A stretch of 64,000 nt of DNA from Symbiotaphrina buchneri. Its lineage: Eukaryota > Ascomycota > Symbiotaphrinales > Symbiotaphrinaceae. Location: assembly GCA_001599915.1 (NCBI GenBank), contig BCIG01000004.1, positions 248,001 to 312,000 on the forward strand. Reading direction: 5' to 3'. Shown here piece after piece: positions 12,187 through 22,505 of the stretch. The first letter of the stretch is position 1; each line of letters opens with the position of its first letter. A program made the position numbers and the translations under genes. The notes under the pieces are model-generated. The model ran no database searches and had not been told where the DNA came from. It worked only from the letters and a program-made list of their open reading frames with translations.

Positions 12187-13298
12187 AAACAGCTGCCGTT
12201 CAAGCCGAAGTCGCTTGCTCGGCCGATCACCTGGGTTAGAAGGGCGCCCGCTCTGCGAGACGGAACGGTATTCCAGTTTGCGTGATTGAGAGGCGGAAGC
12301 CTCTACGAGAGCAGGGTCAAATTCCAGGCGACTGGGACAGCCGGCATTCAAGTTTCAATGTAATTTATGTCCGTAGGGGTATCCAGGAGGTGCCGGTAAC
12401 GTCTCAGGTTACCATATCGAACGGCTGGGATTGAGTAGAGCGGAAGATGGTTGAGAAGTAAGAGGAACGCAGGACTCTAGAGGCGAATGTCTGCATAGAC
12501 GGGTGGCGGAAAGATTATATGTCAGCGAGCACCTGCTCAGTCACAAAGAGATCGGTCTGCATGGTCGAACCGCAGGTGTAGCTCTATCACTATCTATGGT
12601 GTACAGTATCATGGAAGGGACTCGGGTAGACGAACGCCTTACTAAGGAGTCTACTTGACCTAAAGTAGCTCGGGCGGTCTGGGGTGGTCGTGCGACACTT
12701 CACCGAGTGTCCATCGGCACGCTAAGCGGCGGGTTTGATAGCCGGAGGCGCGCATGTCGTCAGGCTCTATCTAATACAAAACATCGGATCACTCATTGGA
12801 AGAAGGAACGCCAGATTGAAACAAATAATGAAACAAAATTGAGAGGGAAACTCAGGGCAATGCCCACCCGAGGACTGGCTCTAGCAACCATTCAATCTTA
12901 CTATTGCCTTCACGGCAATTCAGAAAATACTGATCAGGGGGCTTGTGTGCCCCTCAGTTGAACGTACAGCGTGCCGCGCTCACCGATCCATACCCTTCGC
13001 CAGAAATGGCTCTAAAGATGAACTGAATGTGCATTACACCATAATCAACTTAAGAGGTACAAGAGGGCACGAGTCTCAGTTCGTGGCCGCGAACAGCTTG
13101 CCGGTTGCTGCGCAGGCTTCGGACATGATCGCGGACTTCCTGCCGCTGGCCGGAGGTAGCTTCTCCTGACCTGAAGAAATATAAAGAGCGCGCTACCCAG
13201 TTGCACGATCTTGTCATCTATCTTTCACACAAGCTTGCGAATTGAACTTTGTCTACACGAATCAATTCTGCCCTCTTATATTTTATTCCTTATACCAA
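12187..13298. promoter_or_regulatory. Divergent intergenic region with TATA box for the phosphonate hydrolase
   Basis: A TATAAA element at 13180-13185, about 115 bases before the ATG, is the likely core promoter of the right-hand gene, followed by a pyrimidine-rich leader. The leftmost part (12187-12354) is the possibly coding 5' extension of the FYVE-RING gene. Nothing else here is convincingly coding. Confidence 0.5.
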
Positions 13299-14558
13299 AT
13301 GGCTCCCGTTAAGCAACCGACCTATGTTGAGCTCCATGGGAGACGGTACCAGCTCCCTCGCCGTCCCACCGTGGTGGTCTGTGTAGATGGATTTGATCCA
13401 GAGTATCTGGAGACTGGATGCGCAGATGGAATCTTACCAACCATGGCATCGTTCATCAAGTCCGGCTTCCATACCACGGCAAAATGCGCGATGCCCTCGC
13501 TGACGAATCCCAACAACTTGTCAATCATAACGGGCGCCCCAACGCGCGTTCACGGGGTTTCCGGGAACTACTATCTAGACAAAATCACAGGTGAAGAGCA
13601 CATGGTCTTGGATGATTCCACAATGCGGGGCTCCACAGTTCTGGAGCAGATGGCGAACGCCGGCGTCCGCGTGGCAGCAATTACGGCCAAGGACAAACTC
13701 AGGAAGATTATCAACCACGGACTGTCGCCTTTAAAGGGAGCAATCTGTTTTTCTGCTCAGAACGCCCGGGACTGTACTCTAGCAGAGCATGGTATCAGTG
13801 ATGTCGAGCAATGGCTAGGAAAAGCAGCCCCTCCTCAGTACTCGGGGGATTTGTCCATTTTTGTCCTCGACGCTGGTCTCAAGCTTCTTCGAGAGAACAG
13901 AGCCGATCTCTTTTATTTGACTCTCTCGGACTACATTCAACACAAATATGCTCCGAGGTCACTCGAGGCAGACGAGTTCATGCAGACCATCGACGCCCGA
14001 TTGGCGGAATTCCTGAAACTGGGAGCAGTTGTTGCTGTCACTGGAGACCATGGCATGAGTGATAAGTCGACAGACAGCGGAAAACCGAATGTCCTCTTTT
14101 TGGAGGACTTCTTGCATTCCAAGTGGCCAGAGTGTGGCGCCAGAGTCATCTGTCCAATTGCCGACCCTTTTGTCAAGCATCACGGAGCTTTGGGCGGTTT
14201 CGTTCGCGTGCACCTGACACATCCATCCCGTGTTGACATTGACGAGATGTTGAAGTACTGCCGAAAACTGCCGCAGGTCGAAGCTGCCTTCACCGGCGAG
14301 GAAGCAGCGTCTTTGTTCGAAATGCCGCTGGAATGCGAGGGGGACATGGTCGTTATCTCAAGGAAGAATGCTGCTATTGGTAGTAGACAGGATGAACACG
14401 ACTTGTCCCAGTTACAAGACCACCCTCTTCGCTCGCACGGGGGTCTCTCAGAGCAAGCAATTCCTTTATTGAGGTCCACACCTGTGAGGCTAGAATGCCC
14501 AGTGGTGAACAAGAATTGGAGGAACTTCGACATTTTTGACCTGGCGCTGAACTATTGA
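13299..14558 (+). CDS. phnA: Phosphonoacetate hydrolase (PhnA-like)
   Basis: An intronless frame of 419 aa in the alkaline-phosphatase superfamily. PhnA cleaves the C-P bond of phosphonoacetate to acetate and phosphate using two metal ions. The expected metal ligands and nucleophile are in order and at family-typical spacing: Asp30 (VDGFDP), Thr69 (SLTNPNN, nucleophile), Asp211 and His215 (SDYIQHK), Asp250 and His251 (TGDHGMSD) and His380 (RSHGGLSEQ). The ATG at 13299 (context CCAAATGGC) is preferred over one 57 bases upstream because it starts at the usual family N-terminus. There is no signal peptide, so it is probably cytosolic. The stop is 50 bases from the end of a broken regulator gene on the opposite strand. 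Confidence 0.85.
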   Translation: MAPVKQPTYVELHGRRYQLPRRPTVVVCVDGFDPEYLETGCADGILPTMASFIKSGFHTTAKCAMPSLTNPNNLSIITGAPTRVHGVSGNYYLDKITGEEHMVLDDSTMRGSTVLEQMANAGVRVAAITAKDKLRKIINHGLSPLKGAICFSAQNARDCTLAEHGISDVEQWLGKAAPPQYSGDLSIFVLDAGLKLLRENRADLFYLTLSDYIQHKYAPRSLEADEFMQTIDARLAEFLKLGAVVAVTGDHGMSDKSTDSGKPNVLFLEDFLHSKWPECGARVICPIADPFVKHHGALGGFVRVHLTHPSRVDIDEMLKYCRKLPQVEAAFTGEEAASLFEMPLECEGDMVVISRKNAAIGSRQDEHDLSQLQDHPLRSHGGLSEQAIPLLRSTPVRLECPVVNKNWRNFDIFDLALNY

Positions 14559-14608
14559 TATCTCTGTCGTACATTCTAGCGATCTATCAGCAGAGTTTCA
14601 AGCTTTAG

Positions 14609-16079
14609 CTAATGAGGCGGCTCTAGGCCTTGCTCTTCAGGAAAGGACATCCAGTCTTCTGGGTGGTCCAAAAAGCTCATATCCAGCGAGTCGTTTCCGA
14701 AAAAATCGAGGTTAAATGAGATATTGTTCAAGTTGTCATCGCTGATTGCGTCAATATGCTCGTGATTGGATCCGGTCCATCCGCTCGTGACTGCTTCTAG
14801 GCTCTTCGCAATTCCCAGCAAAGGGCGCGTGGGGTGACCGCCGGCGACTGAAGTGGTGCGTAGTACCTCCACCAAGCGGTATATATATCCCAGGACTCTG
14901 TTTGATTCGACATTGCGTGTAGCCTGTTCCTGGCGCGAAGTCTGTATTATATAAACAGATGCAAAGGCAATCATAGTTCCAACATAAGCTGGCAACCTCT
15001 CTATCCAGGGCTGCGCCTCATTCGCGTCCACGATGCAGCGGACGATGGACACTGCACTGTCAAGAGCAGACTGAGCGAAGCTGTCTATTGCGTCCGATCC
15101 AGATGTGGACTTTGAATCTCCTTCCGCACGGCCTCTGAATGCGTGGGAGAAAAGGTACAACTTTGCAGAGTGAAAGTAAACATCCAACAAAAGTTGGGAA
15201 AAGCGATCGGGCTGGTCTTGTACCGTCAGAGCCCCATGCCAATCTTGATGCCACCCATCGTATGCATCACTTAGGAGCTCCAGTCCGGCAGATTTATCGC
15301 TGACAATGGTACCTTGGATATCGGCTCCGAAGTAATCGAAAACGCGGCGGCTAATTGACCAAAGGTCAACTTCACTGATAAGCTTGAGGTCTGCCTGATT
15401 CGAGAACTCGCTCTGCAAAAAGATCCCCGGGCTCTTCAATGTTCGCAATTCACGTGTCATTGGGGGTCTCCCATGGATCAGAGAACAATGATGATCACAG
15501 AGGTACACAAGGAAGAATAGGCGGGTCCGTTCATAGCATTCTAGCTTGGTATGTGGCATTTTCGTGATGCATCTGTGGAGTTCGAGTTCTGTGCCTATAC
15601 GGACAGCTTTTTGGCGAAGTTAGTCCTCGGGTGCACATGAGTAAAGGGCATTCAATGAATACGCACCAAGCCCATTGAGTGCGGAAGAGATCTCATTCAG
15701 CCAGAAAGCTCCGATACAAAGAGCACGAACATCATCGAACGTGTACTTCCCACAAAACACCTTGCCCGAAACTTCACTCTTAAATGCATTGAAGCAAGCC
15801 CGGTAATCTTTCGCGCTGGTACAGAAAGAAGCCACCGTGCAAACGGCGGCGGTTAGAAGAGAGGACCTTGCTCGTACATCAGCCAAGCTGTCATTCGGGG
15901 GTAAGATATGGTGTATTAGAGGAGACTCGCAGTTAGATGCAACGATCTTTCCCGGACCCCGCAAATCATTGGGATGCAGTGTGCTCCTCTTCCCTCGCCA
16001 GATGCTGCCTTCCTGGCAGAAGTATGCAAGATCAAGCCTTGCAATCCTTTGTGGTGATAACTCTCTGTCTCCGACATTC
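14609..16079 (-). pseudogene. Zinc-cluster transcription factor remnant lacking its DNA-binding domain
   Basis: Two exon-like blocks, about 16079-15667 and 15606-14609, join through a clean GTGCGT...AAG intron in phase. They read through the middle-homology region of fungal regulators (DDVRALCIGAFW, then AVRIGTELELH, then YERTRLFFLVYLCDHH, then HGRPPMTRE) to an acidic C-terminus. The frame is open back to a stop near 16097, but it holds no ATG before residue-level homology begins and no zinc cluster. The space it would need is occupied by the 3' end of the WD40 gene on the same strand. I read it as a 5'-truncated gene, possibly dead; a short product starting at the ATG at 15559 is the alternative. 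It ends 50 bases from the phosphonoacetate hydrolase stop. Confidence 0.65.
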
Positions 16080-18511
16080 TCACACCACGAGCTTACTCAA
16101 GCCCAGCCCTCGCCTGCTGCGCCAGGTAGCCGACCTCTCGACGCTGGGATCAGTGAGGATATCTTCCTCGCTTGCCCAGTCCCAAGGTCCCTCCTCGTTC
16201 TGCTCCTCTTGCGAAGCCTGTTTGCGGGCCCTCCATGCCCAATCGTTAGACGCTCGCTGGTGATATCCCGGGGCTCCGTTCACGCCGCCTTCATCTCTCC
16301 AGCGATCAGTATAAGTGAACGAATGATACTCGTCCCGTAGCTGCCTCCATCCCTCGCGGGCGACGGTGCGCTCGAGTCCTTGAAGGCCATACCGCTCGCC
16401 GTAGCCGATGCGTTCGAACTCAAGGATGCCGCCGAACCGGGCATCGCAGTTGCCGACGAAGAACGACGATCCGTCTGGCGTGAATGAGATGCCCCCAATT
16501 TCGCCGAAAAAGTCGATCGTCTGTTTCTGCTCAAAGTTGGATGCGTCCACGATCGAGACGTAGTCCGCCGGCTCTGCCATAAGCAGTACGCGCTTCCCGC
16601 TGCCAAGCGGGGAGAAACGGAGGGAGCGGATGCCACCGAGCTCGGCGGCGATCGGTTTGGGGCGTACGTTCCTCGGAGGCTGATACTCGCCTGTGTAAGC
16701 CTGCCAGAGGGGGTATTTCCAATTTCGGAGATCCCAAACAAGGACTTGTTTGTCCTGATTGCCGGTCGCTATAAGGCTTCCATCAGGAGACCAGGCGCAG
16801 GCGAACCCGTAGTCACGATGGCCTGGAAGCTGGACATAAGTTTTGCCCGTGTCGGCATAGGATATGACTGCATTGAGATCGTCACCAACGACGAGACGGA
16901 GCCGACCACATGGAGAAGTTGTCGTGCAGTTAACAGGCCAAGAATAGTCGTGTGTAGCTACGAATGCGTTGGTTGAGCAGTCCAAGATGCCGATCTTCTC
17001 GTCATTCGAAGCAAAGACAGCATGAGGACTAGATGTGGTGCGAGGGATGTAAGTATGTACTTGGTTGGTGATGGGATTAGCACTGTTAGTTATGATGCCC
17101 TCCGTTGTGGTATTATCGGAGTTGAAGGATAAGGATTTCATAGCATATTCTCCGTTGAAGCCGCCAGCCACCAGGACGCCATGTGATGCAGCCATGGTCG
17201 ATATGTTGGTACCTGGGGCTTCGAGAGCTGTTCTGGTTTGGCCCGAGATTGTGTTTACATGGTATAGTCTTGACGCGGATGCGTAGAATATATCATGACT
17301 TGACGTAGCGGAGATGAGGTTTCGAAGCTGAAAGTGTGCCAATCGCATACGGTTCTTTGGATCGAAATGACGAAACCGGTAGTAATTCGCGGTATTTGGG
17401 AGTTTGTGAGCATGTTAGAGAGGATTAGCAAAGGAACAAGGCGCCAGATGACCTGGTTCTGATATATTGGACTTACCACTCCCACACAACCTCCAGCCTC
17501 ATGTGTGAGATTGGTATAATTCCTGTACAGGCGGTCCCGCAAATGTCTTCCTACCCCGCGCGCTGTCCTAAACTGGTGCCAGCTAGAATTCAGACTCTGC
17601 AGATCGCAGAGACTTTCCCAATCTAGCCCTTGCATATCACATCGATCTCCATCGAGATCTTCCTTCGTGACAGATCGCCGCTCTGCGTTCTCTTCTACAT
17701 TCAGCCGCTCATGCCGCAATGGGAATGTCCATCCATTTTGTTGATAACCCCACGCCCACCGCTGCATGAACGTGCAAAGATCTCCATGGCTCGGCTCCTC
17801 CATTTCCCAGTGGCTGTGGAACTCATAGACCGGACCACCGCCAGGGCCGGCCTCCAGATCGTCTTCATCAACGAAAAGAACTTCATTAATGGGTGGTAGA
17901 GTGTTCTGCTCCATCTCATGCATCATAAAGTCATGCACGGTCTCCTGTTCGTCCTCAGTGAGGAAAGTATTTCCCGCTCCATGGACGTGGTGAGGCTCGA
18001 ATGCTTGGATGGTGTATCCGTACGGTAGCGTTATCATCCCCATATCTGCCGATGAGTGGGGGCCAGCGTGCGTCCCTTCAGGGCCCAAGTAATTCTCGTC
18101 ATCTTCAGTATCCGAATCATGGCAGTCCATCTGGAAGCTATTCTGCTGTGTCTCGGGTAGGGTTTCGTCTCCCGGGTATCGCTGTATTGGCCGAAACCCA
18201 GGTTGGCCGTAGAGAGACACGCCGCCGCCTTCTAGCATGTCGGGCATTTCATCGTCCTCGCTGTCCGCATATTCATCCTTGTCTCCTCCAAAAATTACTG
18301 CTGCTGGCCGATTACTATTCGACGGCCCTGAACCTGGCGGCGTCGGCAGCGAGTGGGTATGGGCGTAAGCAGGCTGTGAATTCTGGTAGGTATTCATCGA
18401 GTCGGTGTCCGGATAACTTGAACTTGGTGTCACCGGCAGTGGAAACTGAGGCTGTGCCATGAATCTTCCTTCCGCAGGATCAGGCATATTGGGCCCATCC
18501 AGGCGGTTCAT
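16080..18511 (-). CDS. WD40 protein with DUF2415 domain
   Basis: Exon 1 is 18511-17477. Exon 2 is 17354-16080 if the first available AG is used, giving about 769 aa. The N-terminal half is disordered and acidic and ends in a conserved RLYRNYTNLTH segment. The C-terminal half holds WD repeats (WSPDGSLIATGNQDKQVLVWD) and the DUF2415 signature (LLMAEPADYVSIVDA, FFGEIGGISF, NCDARFGG). Such proteins are probable adaptor or signalling scaffolds of unknown role. The donor GTAAGT lies at 17476. Conserved coding sequence (LPNTANYYRF) begins at 17402, right where the acceptor should be, but the two bases before it are AA rather than AG, so the splice is doubtful. Confidence 0.75.
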
Positions 18512-19061
18512 CTGACGGGAGATGACGGCGGCTAGCTGGGCCGCCTGAGACGTCCCGCAATCTCAGGCGAGGTGCGATATGTGATAAGGAGTCGTAGCAG
18601 TCTAGTGTCCACGGAAATCCCGTGGATAATAATCAGGTGCATTCAGTGTTTGTCGGGTCGCCCGGTGGATTGTAATATCCGGGTTGATGGCGATGTGGTT
18701 GTGGAGTTTCTTGCGTGTGCGAAGCGCTCATGCCTAAGCCGGCCAGTGAATCACACACAGCTGGTGCGGGGGAAGCGCGAATCAACGTCACACTACTAGA
18801 CGCAGAGGTGCCCGGCCGCGAAAGGCGTAGATCCCGCCCGTCGCTTCAGCTGCTCGGCGAGGCCAACTTTAAATAGCAACGTTGCCCGTCATGGAGCATT
18901 TGAAACGACATCGGAAGGATGATTGATATTATAAGAGCATATCGCATACATCAAATTGATGTGTATCTCATTCTCATTCTATAGTACAAAATTTTAACAA
19001 AGCCATCGCTATGCACAGACAGAAGTCAACGCCTGCACCCCTTAAACTCCCCCCTATTCCA
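18512..19061. promoter_or_regulatory. Intergenic region upstream of the WD40 gene
   Basis: This holds the promoter of the WD40 gene and the 3' flank of the pirin gene. AT-rich sequence with TTTAAATAG near 18868 and an AT-rich tract at 18920-19005 are probably the pirin 3' processing region. No gene seen. Confidence 0.4.
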
Positions 19062-20108
19062 TCAGTCCGAATCCAAAATTACAACTTCCGCCTCAGCTTC
19101 GCCAATGGACTCCACAGAAAGCACATCCCCAGTATTTACATTAGAAATATATGCACCATCCCCTTCCGAGAGTACAGCATCTTCCCTGCCCGCCAATCTG
19201 ATCTTTGCACTGTTGTTCTTGGTCATGGGCAGATGCACATAAACATGTCGGCCCGTCTTCGATCGGACGGCCTCGCCGCCTTCTGTCCCTCCTACGGTCC
19301 ATTTGAAGCGCCTGTCGACTGGTATAATCGCCGCCCCCATCACCAAGTCCGCATGCACGGGGATGGTGCCAGGGATGACAGGGACCGCCTCCTCTTCGTC
19401 CTGCGCGCTGGCGCCGGGACCAGCCTTCAATGGTGAGATAATTGACAGAAAGCTTTTGCGCTTCGCTTCTTCATCAAATGTCGCCGTATGGTATCTTGGC
19501 TTCAAGCCTCTGGCCCAGGGGAGGGCCCAGATCTGCAGGAAATGGACCCACTCGTCGCTCTCATTCTGTTCCGAATGCGCAATCCCCTTTCCACCGGTTG
19601 TGAACTGCACATCGCCGCGCCTCATCCTATAGAACTGATCTTTGCTCTTCCCTTGTTCCGTGCCCTTCTTGATCATCGAGTCGCGGTGCGTCAGCTCGCC
19701 CTTGAGGATGTAGCTGAAGATCTCAGCATCGCGGTGAGGGTGCGTCGGGAACCCGGTATGAGGCGCAACACGATCTTCGTTGAGGACGCGCAAAGATCCG
19801 AATTGCTGATGGCTTGGGTCCCAGTAGTCGGCAAAGGCGAAGGTGTGGTAGGTGTTTAGCCAGCCGTGGTCGGCATGGCCACGGTCAGAAGACCGCCTAG
19901 GAACGATCTTGGCGTGGGCGAGGGCTTTGGACATAGCTGCTTCGACGCTCATGGAGTGATTCGTAGACTGAATGCTGTCCGTGACTGTAGTAGCTTTGGT
20001 CGTTGTGAAGTGTTTCGTGAACGACTCGTAGAACTTCAACAATGAAGGGCTATATATGATTGAAATCGCTGCAATGATGATTGTTGAGATGAGGAAAAGG
20101 ATCTTCAT
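19062..20108 (-). CDS. Pirin-family bicupin with an N-terminal membrane anchor
   Basis: A single exon of 348 aa starting at ATG 20108. The pirin N-terminal cupin is clear: metal-binding histidines and glutamate in FPTHPHRDAE and GIAHSEQNE, plus SLRVLNEDRV before them; the C-terminal cupin ends in SIGEAEAEVVILDSD. Pirins are iron proteins with quercetinase-like chemistry or transcription-cofactor roles. Unusually, residues 1-22 form one long hydrophobic helix (KILFLISTIIIAAISIIY) followed by about 45 Ser/Thr-rich residues. This suggests a signal anchor with the cupins on the far side of a membrane, or an N-terminal targeting segment. An internal ATG just before the cupin could give a soluble form. 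Confidence 0.85.
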   Translation of the reverse strand: MKILFLISTIIIAAISIIYSPSLLKFYESFTKHFTTTKATTVTDSIQSTNHSMSVEAAMSKALAHAKIVPRRSSDRGHADHGWLNTYHTFAFADYWDPSHQQFGSLRVLNEDRVAPHTGFPTHPHRDAEIFSYILKGELTHRDSMIKKGTEQGKSKDQFYRMRRGDVQFTTGGKGIAHSEQNESDEWVHFLQIWALPWARGLKPRYHTATFDEEAKRKSFLSIISPLKAGPGASAQDEEEAVPVIPGTIPVHADLVMGAAIIPVDRRFKWTVGGTEGGEAVRSKTGRHVYVHLPMTKNNSAKIRLAGREDAVLSEGDGAYISNVNTGDVLSVESIGEAEAEVVILDSD

Positions 20109-20610
20109 GGGAATCACACAACTAATATATAGGCCAATGAGTGAGAGAAAGGAAGATTGGAGTTCCTGCTGGAATTCCCATCATGATGTGGAAGCAAACA
20201 TTATTTGAGCATTAGGCATTGCTGAGTCGCTGTAGCTAACGCCGTATATCCGACGCCGAGTAATCGTGGGGTTGAGTTCTGCGATTGTCATCGACCAATG
20301 ATCATCCGTAGCCCGCGGCGCTAAGTGCGGAATTAGGAGCAGGCTAAGCTCAACTGGACCCTGACAAAGCCGAGTGTAAGCAATAATTACCACTGGCAGC
20401 AATGAAGTTTTACAATCATTGAATCTCGAACCAGTAAAGGGAAAGGAATAGTAGAAAGCATTTTCTGAGTGACTGAAAGGCCCTATCTAATGCCTGGTGC
20501 TGACAGCCTAGCGGCCCCTTTTTACGCTTGCCATGCAGTCATTCTCATCTCGTAATTCTCATTGTCCATGCCATGACGTCGCCGGCGGACTAGTCATTTG
20601 TCGTATCCAT
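20109..20610. promoter_or_regulatory. Promoter region of the pirin gene
   Basis: No gene seen. It is the upstream region of the pirin gene and the 3' flank of the glycine-rich gene. AT-rich at both ends. Confidence 0.4.
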
Positions 20611-21675
20611 CTAGAAGAACTTGCTGGCCAAGCTCATCAGCCCACCTCCGCTACTACCACCGCCCATTTCGCTCTTCATGTACATCTTGAGAGCAGTCTG
20701 GGCAGCGCTCGTGATGGCATCTTGCTTGCTGGCACCGCTCTGAACGTTGCCTTGGCTGGCTTGCGAGTCGAACAGCTTGCTAGCCTGTGCCATGGCCTGG
20801 CCAATGAACGCATTTTGACCGCCGCCTGAGCTGCCAGAGCCTCCAGTGAACGACTTCAGAGCTTGCATTGCAGCCGCGGATCCTAGACTTCCACTAGTAT
20901 GGCCTCCCTCAGGCGGCGGACCGTTTCCGTAAGCGGACTGGTGTGCAGATACTGCAGACTGCTCGTCGATGTCTCCTTGGGCGATGCTTGACTTGTTCTG
21001 GCCGAGAAATCTCAAGGCATTGCTGAACAAGCCAGAGTCTTCGCCGGAGGCGTGCTGTTGTGCGTGTTGAGCAGCACCGCTGAAGTCGTCAGAGTAGCCT
21101 CCAGCAGCCCCGCCTCCGCCGTATGATGTCCCGGTATTGCCGTAGCCGCCGCCATATCCACCAGGTCCAGCGCCGCCGGCATTGCCGTACGACTCGGCAC
21201 CAAACTGCTGTTGGCGTTCGGGCTGGGGTTGACCGCCGTAGGAATATTGATTGCCAGACTGGTCGTAGTAGGACTCGCTCTGGCCGCCTCCGTGGTGTCG
21301 GCCTCCTCCGTGGTGGCCTCCTTCAGGGCGACCCTCACCGCCATAGCCTCCTCCCGGAGGACCTTCACCTCCACCGAAGCCGCCTCCCCCATAGCCTCCT
21401 CCCGGGGGACCTTCGCCTCCACCAAAGCCTGGACCTCCGCCATAGCCCTGATCACCACCCTGGTTGCCATATCCGCGGCCTTCACGACCGCCGAAGCCGC
21501 CCTGGGGCTCCTCATAGGGTCCTTGAGCCCCAAATTGTCCGCCACCCTGGCCAAATGACCTTGGGTCGTTATCTCCGCCGGGGTAGCGGCCTTGCGGTTC
21601 GTAATCCTCACGGCCAGCACCCTGGCGGCCGACATGGCGGTAGCCTGACTGGAAGTCCTCTTGGAAGTTATCCAT
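20611..21675 (-). CDS. Glycine-rich protein with C-terminal DUF7721 (beta-flanking protein) domain
   Basis: A single coding exon of 354 aa. The first 190 residues are low-complexity Gly/Gln/Tyr/Pro repeats. Residues about 200-354 form the conserved fungal domain once called beta-flanking protein (SDDFSGAAQHAQQH, then LFSNALRFLGQNKSS, then AAMQALKSF, then AAQTALKMYMKSEMGG), rich in Ala and Gln helices. Function is unknown; related genes are often described as stress-associated, which is an inference. A likely 5'-leader intron lies at 21725-21794 (donor GTAAGTAGC, acceptor CAG, GCTAAC branch site), so transcription probably begins to the right of 21794. Confidence 0.8.
   Translation of the reverse strand: MDNFQEDFQSGYRHVGRQGAGREDYEPQGRYPGGDNDPRSFGQGGGQFGAQGPYEEPQGGFGGREGRGYGNQGGDQGYGGGPGFGGGEGPPGGGYGGGGFGGGEGPPGGGYGGEGRPEGGHHGGGRHHGGGQSESYYDQSGNQYSYGGQPQPERQQQFGAESYGNAGGAGPGGYGGGYGNTGTSYGGGGAAGGYSDDFSGAAQHAQQHASGEDSGLFSNALRFLGQNKSSIAQGDIDEQSAVSAHQSAYGNGPPPEGGHTSGSLGSAAAMQALKSFTGGSGSSGGGQNAFIGQAMAQASKLFDSQASQGNVQSGASKQDAITSAAQTALKMYMKSEMGGGSSGGGLMSLASKFF
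21341..21436 (-). repeat. 48-base tandem coding repeat
   Basis: Two adjacent near-identical 48-base units (starting at 21341 and 21389) encode GGGEGPPGGGYGG-type blocks in the glycine-rich gene. They differ at a few bases only, so they look recent or homogenised. Confidence 0.7.
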
Positions 21676-22505
21676 TTTGGCTGTGTCTTTGTTTAATGCT
21701 CAATGGGTGATGGCAGTGTGCTGGCTGCATGTTAGCATTCGGTTACGTACGCGGGGTAGCTAGGCAGCTGCAATAAAGAGGGTTAGCTACTTACCTGCTG
21801 GGTTGATTCGTGTCGTAGAAATGTGATGTAAATAGAATATTTCGTAGGAGAGAGGAAGGAATAATGAATCTATGCGGATGATGTTGGAATGAAAGAAAGG
21901 TGGGTAGGATGAGGTTTCGTGTTGAAATATAGCTGAGATCATGCACGTAACGGTCTAGCTAGGTGGCTGTGACGCAAGGCCAAGACGGATGTGGGGGGCA
22001 GTTTGACCCTGTCAATCAGGGAACTGTCAAGGGGCACCCATCATGGCTCATTTTAGCCTGCAACCCCCGTACGAACTGCTGGGATGCTCCACGCTAAAAG
22101 ATCTCGAGAGATAAAATACGAGGAGAAAATACAAGGAGAAAATGCAACCAGATCTCTGGTTAATCGCAAGTTTGATGCCAAACTGCAAGATTTTAATAGA
22201 CATCCTAACTCCTTGTCGGAGTATTGGGACGCCGAAGAAATGCAGGGGGCGGTAGGGAAATATTCTACGAGATATCGATATCCGTGAAAGACCATTTTCT
22301 ATTCGCTCCATATCGTAGAGAACAGCTCTTAAGTTTCTAACTTTATTATTATTGTATTATTCATACTCCTTGTTATATAGCAAGACACGCTGAATCAGAA
22401 AACCCATCAACGCCGTCTATACGTGCATCATCTCATCATCACCAGCCAGAGCAGGGAGATATAAAAGTACACTCCGCCCCAACCCATCGACTTCAGTATC
22501 CTGAT
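21676..22505. other. Intergenic region, upstream of the glycine-rich gene
   Basis: The left part holds the leader intron and promoter of the glycine-rich gene. The right part is AT-rich 3' flank of the drug transporter. At 22084-22287 a 67-codon plus-strand frame has protein-like composition (KYEEKIQ, VNRKFDAKLQDF), but frames on the other strand are equally open, so I do not call a gene. Confidence 0.4.

Noticed and set aside
12945-13169. 75-codon plus-strand frame before the phosphonoacetate hydrolase
   Set aside because: No motif or splice partner; it overlaps the promoter with the TATA box.
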